Below are positions 34,846 through 38,392 of a stretch of DNA of 38,392 nucleotides, piece after piece. Source of the stretch: Deltaproteobacteria bacterium. Lineage in GTDB: Bacteria; Myxococcota_A; Polyangia; DRWM01; JAAZOP01. The notes beneath the pieces were generated by a model. That model did no database searches. It had not been told where the DNA came from and saw nothing but the letters and a program-made list of their open reading frames with translations. The position numbers and the translations under genes were made by a program. Position 1 is the stretch's first letter; each line of letters starts with the position of its first letter. The stretch spans positions 1 to 38,392 of the forward strand of contig JAFGHH010000002.1 of the NCBI GenBank assembly GCA_016930215.1, read 5' to 3'.

Positions 34846-36516
34846 GTGTCGCCCGTTCGCCGCGCTCCACAGTCCGCTTCGACGTCCCGCGCCCCGCGGG
34901 CGGTCCGGATTGCGGCGTGGCTCGGTGCGGCGGCGGCGATGCTGCTCGTGGCGGCGCCTTCGGCCCGAGCCGACATCGTCCCGCCGGACCTTCTGGCGCC
35001 GGAGCCGGGCACGGTCGAGGGCTCCGAGGAGAACGAGGAGATCTCGCGGTTCTACCTGCCGCCGCTCCCGTTCTACCAGGAGACCACGCCGACCTCGGGC
35101 TTCCGCCTGTTCTTCCCGCTCTACTTCGAGACCTGGGACGACACCGAGAACGACCACACGCTGGGCGTCCTGCCGTTCTACTGGCGCTGGCGCGGGGGCG
35201 ACGAGCTGCACGAGACCGACGTGGTGGCCGGGCTGTACTGGCGCTATCGGCGTCCCGAGCGGTTCACCGACGTCGCGGGCCCGCTGTACGTGAGCCGCAC
35301 CGCGGACGGCTACGACGTCGGCCTGCCGCCGCTGTTCATGCTCGGGGACGACGCGGAGACGAACTACCAGATCCTGGCGCTGTACTTCTGGCGCTTCGCC
35401 TGGCAGACGGGCGAGTTCGCCCTGGCGCCGCCGTTCTACTGGTGGCGCGAGGGGCGCAGCTCGCGCTACGGCCTGCCCCCGCTGCTGTTCGGCGGGACCG
35501 ACGACGACACGGGGTACTCGGTGTTCTTCCCCGCCTTCTGGCACTTCTACGACGGGGACGCGAGCACCACGGTGATCCCGCCGCTGTTCGTCGACCTCGA
35601 GGAGAACGGCGACTGGTCCGCCGGGATCGCCCCGGTCCTGTTCTTCGGCGGCGGCGACGACTCGATGCACTTCACCCTCGCACCGCTCGTGCACTACGCC
35701 CGCGACGCCGATTCGATGCGGCTGATCACGCCGCTGGCCTGGTACGCCGACGGCCCCGAATCGCAGGGCTGGGGCGCGCTCCTGTACCACCAGTGGGACG
35801 AGGGTCCCGAGTGGTTCCGCACGGTGGCGCCCGTGTGGTGGGCCTGGGGCGACGAGGAGACCGGCACGCGCCGCGACCTCGTGCTCAACGTGTACCACGG
35901 CACCGACCCGGTGTCCTCGGACTGGGTCGTCTTCCCGTTCTGGTGGGACTTCCACGACTTCGAGAAGAACCGCCTGTTCGGCTTCATGCCGCTGTTCCTG
36001 CACGATACCTCGCTGGCCGAGGACCGCCACACCACCTGGGTCTTCCCGACCTTCCAGTACTCGGAATGGCCCCAGACCGGCGCCGAGCCGCCCGGATGGG
36101 CCTTCAACATGCACCCGCTGATCTACATCGGCAGCGAGGGCGACGACCACCACGAGGTGGTGTTCCCGCTGTGGTGGAACTTCTCGGACTCCACGGACCG
36201 GACCTCGGTGGCGTTCCCGCTGTTCTGGGACTTCGAGGACAAGGCGGCGCAGTCGCGCTTCTGGACCTTCTTCCCGCTGGTCTGGCACGACGAGGACCCC
36301 GACGGGACGTTCACGCTGGCGGTCAACAGCATCTACACCACCGAACGCCACGAGGACGGCACCGAGGGCTGGCACTTCCACTTCATCCCGCTGTTCGACT
36401 TCGGTCGCGACCGGCCGGAGGACGTCGAGTGGTCCGTGCTGTACGGCCTGTTCGGCTACGAGCGGCGGGGCCCGTACAAACGGGTCAAGGTCTTCTGGCT
36501 GCCGTTCGAGATCTGA
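34846..36516 (+). CDS. Exported protein built from ~19 'PLFW'-type repeats, unknown function
   Basis: 556 residues. The signal peptide has a basic start, a hydrophobic core RIAAWLGAAAAMLLVAAPSA and a probable cleavage site after ARA (residue 42). The mature part consists of about nineteen units of 22-30 residues, each with a core such as FPLFWDF, APVWWAWG, FPFWWDFHDF or MPLFLHD, followed by an acidic turn (DDTEND, DFEDK, DEDPDG). The pattern of aromatic strand plus acidic turn suggests a beta-solenoid or an outer-membrane beta-barrel. No Cys-rich or catalytic motif. GTG 34846 is used; GGAGG lies at about 34826-34831. I do not recognise a named family. Confidence 0.82.
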   Translation: MSPVRRAPQSASTSRAPRAVRIAAWLGAAAAMLLVAAPSARADIVPPDLLAPEPGTVEGSEENEEISRFYLPPLPFYQETTPTSGFRLFFPLYFETWDDTENDHTLGVLPFYWRWRGGDELHETDVVAGLYWRYRRPERFTDVAGPLYVSRTADGYDVGLPPLFMLGDDAETNYQILALYFWRFAWQTGEFALAPPFYWWREGRSSRYGLPPLLFGGTDDDTGYSVFFPAFWHFYDGDASTTVIPPLFVDLEENGDWSAGIAPVLFFGGGDDSMHFTLAPLVHYARDADSMRLITPLAWYADGPESQGWGALLYHQWDEGPEWFRTVAPVWWAWGDEETGTRRDLVLNVYHGTDPVSSDWVVFPFWWDFHDFEKNRLFGFMPLFLHDTSLAEDRHTTWVFPTFQYSEWPQTGAEPPGWAFNMHPLIYIGSEGDDHHEVVFPLWWNFSDSTDRTSVAFPLFWDFEDKAAQSRFWTFFPLVWHDEDPDGTFTLAVNSIYTTERHEDGTEGWHFHFIPLFDFGRDRPEDVEWSVLYGLFGYERRGPYKRVKVFWLPFEI

Positions 36517-36785
36517 CATCGCCGCCGTCGGCGCCGCGCGCGACGCGCGGTCCGCGCGCTGCCGGGCAGCATCTCCACCCGTGCGATGTCGGGATGCAGT
36601 TGACGGCGGGCAGCGGGCCGAACCAGCCGACCGCGCCCGCGGGCCCCGTGGCGCAGTCGCACCCCTTCCGGCCACGCGCCGGCAACGCGGATGGACGCGG
36701 GACGAAACGAGACGCGGAACGGAAACGCGGAGCGGGGTTGCCCCCGAGGACTCCTCGGCCCACAATGAATAGAGGAAGGAAGCCG
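36517..36785. other. intergenic stretch before the sigma-factor gene
   Basis: No credible gene. It holds the hairpin at 36534-36550 and a second small inverted repeat CCGAGG-ACT-CCTCGG at 36744-36758, close to the sigma-factor start, where it could affect transcription or translation. No confident promoter could be picked out. Confidence 0.5.
36534..36550. terminator. GC hairpin downstream of the PLFW-repeat gene
   Basis: CCGCGCG (36534-36540), loop CGA and CGCGCGG (36544-36550) form a perfect 7-bp stem starting 18 bases after the stop codon. No T-run follows. Confidence 0.4.
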
Positions 36786-37679
36786 ATGGGAACGAGGACG
36801 AAGCGCGCGACGGCCGACGGCAGGCCGAGGCGGTGCGGGGCGCCGCGACCCCGCCGTACCGCAGGGCCCACCGGGCTCGACCACCGGCTTCGAGTCGCCG
36901 TCGGGCGCGCCGTGGGGACGCGGCGCGTCCCGCCCACCGAGGCGGACGATCTGGTCGGGGACGTTCTGCTCTCGATCGCGAGGAGCCCTGGCGCGTGGAC
37001 CGGTCGCTCGTCCTTTCGAACCTGGGTCTGGTCCGTCGTGCGCCGTCGAGCGCGGGACACGTGGCGGCGTCGTGCCGTCGAGCGGCGGGCGTTGCGCGAG
37101 TTGGCGAGCGCCGCGGCGGTCGCCCCGCGCGCCGACGGTACGCCCGAGCAGCTCGCCATCCACCGGGAGGCCTCCGGCCGGGCGCTCGCGCTCCTGCGAA
37201 GCCTGCCGCGCGCGGACGCGATCTGCTTCGTCCTTCTCCGCGTCGTGGACTGGAGCGCGGCCGACGTCGCTCGCACGTTGGGCACGACGCCCGGTGCGGT
37301 CCGCGTCCGGGCCTGTCGCGTCGCGGCCAAGCTGCGTGCAAGCTTGGAGGGACCCGGGTCGGGTCGCTCTGTACCCCCCCCCCTCACACACGGGCACACA
37401 CTCGCCCACCACCGGCCGGCCGGAACGGCGCGCTGGCGGAGGTCGTGGCGTCTGCGGAGGCAGCGATGTGTAACGATCCGTCCGGTGGCGCTACTAGCAG
37501 GGTTGAGGCAAGCGGCGGTGATGGACCGGAGTGTCCGAGAGGCAATGGGACCGGAGGGCCAAGGGGTGTCGAAGCTCCTCCACCCACCGGACGGCGTCGT
37601 TCACAACCGCGCCGCACCGGCGCAGGCGCGGGCTCCCCCCGGCGATCCTGCGACTGTTCCCAGGAAACGTGGGTGGTGA
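36786..37679 (+). CDS. ECF-like RNA polymerase sigma factor with unusual C-terminal tail
   Basis: 297 residues. A basic N-terminal 30 residues are followed by sigma region 2 (about 35-100: PPTEADDLVGDVLLSIARS, SSFRTWVWSVVRRRARDTWR) and region 4 (about 132-187: LRSLPRADAICFVLLRVVDW, SAADVARTLGTTPGAVRVRA). This matches ECF sigma factors, which redirect RNA polymerase to stress or envelope genes. After residue 190 the frame crosses a run of ten C (37374-37383) and continues for about 100 residues with no recognisable domain. Family members usually stop just after region 4. ATG 36786 is preferred over an in-frame ATG at 36765 because AGAGGAAGGA precedes it. No anti-sigma gene is adjacent. Confidence 0.75.
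   Translation: MGTRTKRATADGRPRRCGAPRPRRTAGPTGLDHRLRVAVGRAVGTRRVPPTEADDLVGDVLLSIARSPGAWTGRSSFRTWVWSVVRRRARDTWRRRAVERRALRELASAAAVAPRADGTPEQLAIHREASGRALALLRSLPRADAICFVLLRVVDWSAADVARTLGTTPGAVRVRACRVAAKLRASLEGPGSGRSVPPPLTHGHTLAHHRPAGTARWRRSWRLRRQRCVTIRPVALLAGLRQAAVMDRSVREAMGPEGQGVSKLLHPPDGVVHNRAAPAQARAPPGDPATVPRKRGW
37374..37383. repeat. C10 homopolymer tract in the sigma-factor gene
   Basis: Ten consecutive C at the boundary between sigma region 4 and the tail. A change in length by one or two would move the frame and end the protein at 37473 or 37714 instead of 37679. It may be a slippage site or a base-calling error. Confidence 0.9.
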
Positions 37680-37768
37680 CCACGACGACGGAGGGCACCC
37701 GCTGTCGACGATGATGCGCCGGCGGGCGCCGAGATGCAAGGTCCCGGATGGGGACCTGGGAGGCAGGG

Positions 37769-38392
37769 ATGAGACGGGGAAGGCATCATCTTCTGCTCGC
37801 GGCCGCGGTGCTGCTGCTTGCGCCCGCGGCTTCGCGAGGCGACGTGTACGGGACCGCGAACGCGGACGTGATCGTGTACGGCAGGGTCCATCACTGGGCC
37901 TGGAGCATCGGTGGCGGCGGGTCCTGGCGCTACGACGGCGAGGGTGGCTGCGTGTTCGAGTACGACGCCTACAACTCGCCGACCTACCGCGGCGCCTACG
38001 ACTATCACGACGACGACCTCCGCTACGGGACCTGGTACGTCTACGGCGGCGCTGGCAACGACCACATCTACTCGCCGAGCCTGCACGACGGCGGCAGCCT
38101 GCAATGCTCGCTGCTGAGCAAGGTCGACACGGACACCGTGAACAAGTACGAGACGCGGATCCACGGCGACGACGGGTCGTCGAGCTCGGGCGGGGGAGAC
38201 ACGATCGACGGCTGTCCGAGCTGGCACTGCAAGATCTGGGGCAACGGCGGAGTCGACGACATCGTCGGCGGCAGCGCGGGCGACACGATCTACGGCGAGG
38301 ACGGCGTCGACGAGATCCACGGCGGGGCGGGAGGTGACACGATCCGAGGAGGCATCGGCAACGACTGGCTGTATGGCGATGCCGGTGTCGAC
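37769..38392 (+). CDS. Secreted RTX-like (hemolysin-type Ca-binding repeat) protein, 3' end outside window
   Basis: 208 residues are visible and the frame is open at the window edge. The signal peptide is MRRGRHHLLLAAAVLLLAPA with probable cleavage near ASRG (about 24). The middle part (VYGTANADVIVYGR ... GGAGNDHIYSPS) already shows single repeat-like units. From about residue 145 onward come glycine/aspartate nonapeptide-type repeats: GGGDTIDG, GNGGVDDIVGG, GSAGDTIYGEDG, GGAGGDTIRGG, GIGNDWLYGDAG, matching the GGxGxDxUx pattern that binds calcium in a beta-roll. The N-terminal signal is unusual, because RTX proteins of type I secretion normally lack one. ATG 37769 follows GGGAGGCAGGG. The neighbouring sigma factor might control it. 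Function unknown. Confidence 0.82.
   Translation, partial: MRRGRHHLLLAAAVLLLAPAASRGDVYGTANADVIVYGRVHHWAWSIGGGGSWRYDGEGGCVFEYDAYNSPTYRGAYDYHDDDLRYGTWYVYGGAGNDHIYSPSLHDGGSLQCSLLSKVDTDTVNKYETRIHGDDGSSSSGGGDTIDGCPSWHCKIWGNGGVDDIVGGSAGDTIYGEDGVDEIHGGAGGDTIRGGIGNDWLYGDAGVD

Noticed and set aside
37466-37714. 82-codon ORF after a GGAGG site, overlapping the sigma-factor tail
   Set aside because: No recognisable motif, and it lies in a frame that competes with the sigma-factor tail; it may only reflect the open frames of GC-rich DNA.
37601-38320. Minus-strand Val/Ala-rich open frame opposite the RTX-like gene
   Set aside because: It is the reverse complement of the Gly/Asp repeat codons; the plus strand has a signal peptide, ribosome-binding site and calcium-repeat pattern.

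Overview
This is a very GC-rich window (well above two-thirds G+C by eye), densely coding, from a bacterium that looks like a myxobacterium or another 'deltaproteobacterial' lineage (Myxococcota or a relative). The assignment is inferred from gene content: MopE-type and Kazal-type cysteine-rich lipoproteins, several sigma-54 enhancer-binding regulators, paired dynamin-like GTPases, stand-alone PEP/pyruvate-binding ATP-grasp proteins and an RTX-like secreted protein. No rRNA, tRNA, CRISPR array, insertion sequence or phage gene was seen.

Left part (1-7989): recN (minus, cut by the window edge) lies divergent from gdhA (glutamate dehydrogenase). Downstream of gdhA are two paralogous PEP/pyruvate-binding ATP-grasp proteins that lack the rest of the PEP-synthase machinery. 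The second carries an extra N-terminal GAF-like region and a C-terminal nucleotidyltransferase domain.

Middle minus-strand block (7996-18847), in transcription order: a GT-C glycosyltransferase with C-terminal TPRs; an AhpD-like protein with a membrane tail; a MATE transporter (TTGA overlap); a 64-codon ORF with an actin-fold-ATPase-like loop (ATGA overlap); dynamin-like GTPase A; dynamin-like GTPase B; a P-loop ATPase (ATGA overlap) whose frame stays open straight into an M29 aminopeptidase; and a metallophosphoesterase. The GTPase/GTPase/ATPase unit, with its in-frame ATPase-peptidase junction, is the best candidate here for an uncharacterised system, probably membrane remodelling or stress defence.

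Right-centre (19049-27248): a Tat/lipobox sulfatase-fold enzyme with a Thr at the nucleophile position; a 963-residue MopE-type cysteine-rich lipoprotein (minus); then lysC translationally coupled to an NtrC-type regulator. A signalling cluster on the minus strand (27311-31146) follows: a secreted protein, a soluble histidine kinase and a second NtrC-type regulator form one tight operon, and a stand-alone receiver sits behind a possible sigma-54 promoter.

Right end (31205-38392): a CPBP intramembrane protease, a double-Kazal lipoprotein, a small single-pass protein, a divergent RNase HII-like protein with a duplicated linker, an exported protein built from many 'PLFW'-type repeats, an ECF-like sigma factor with a C10 tract and odd tail, and the start of a secreted RTX-like repeat protein cut by the window edge.
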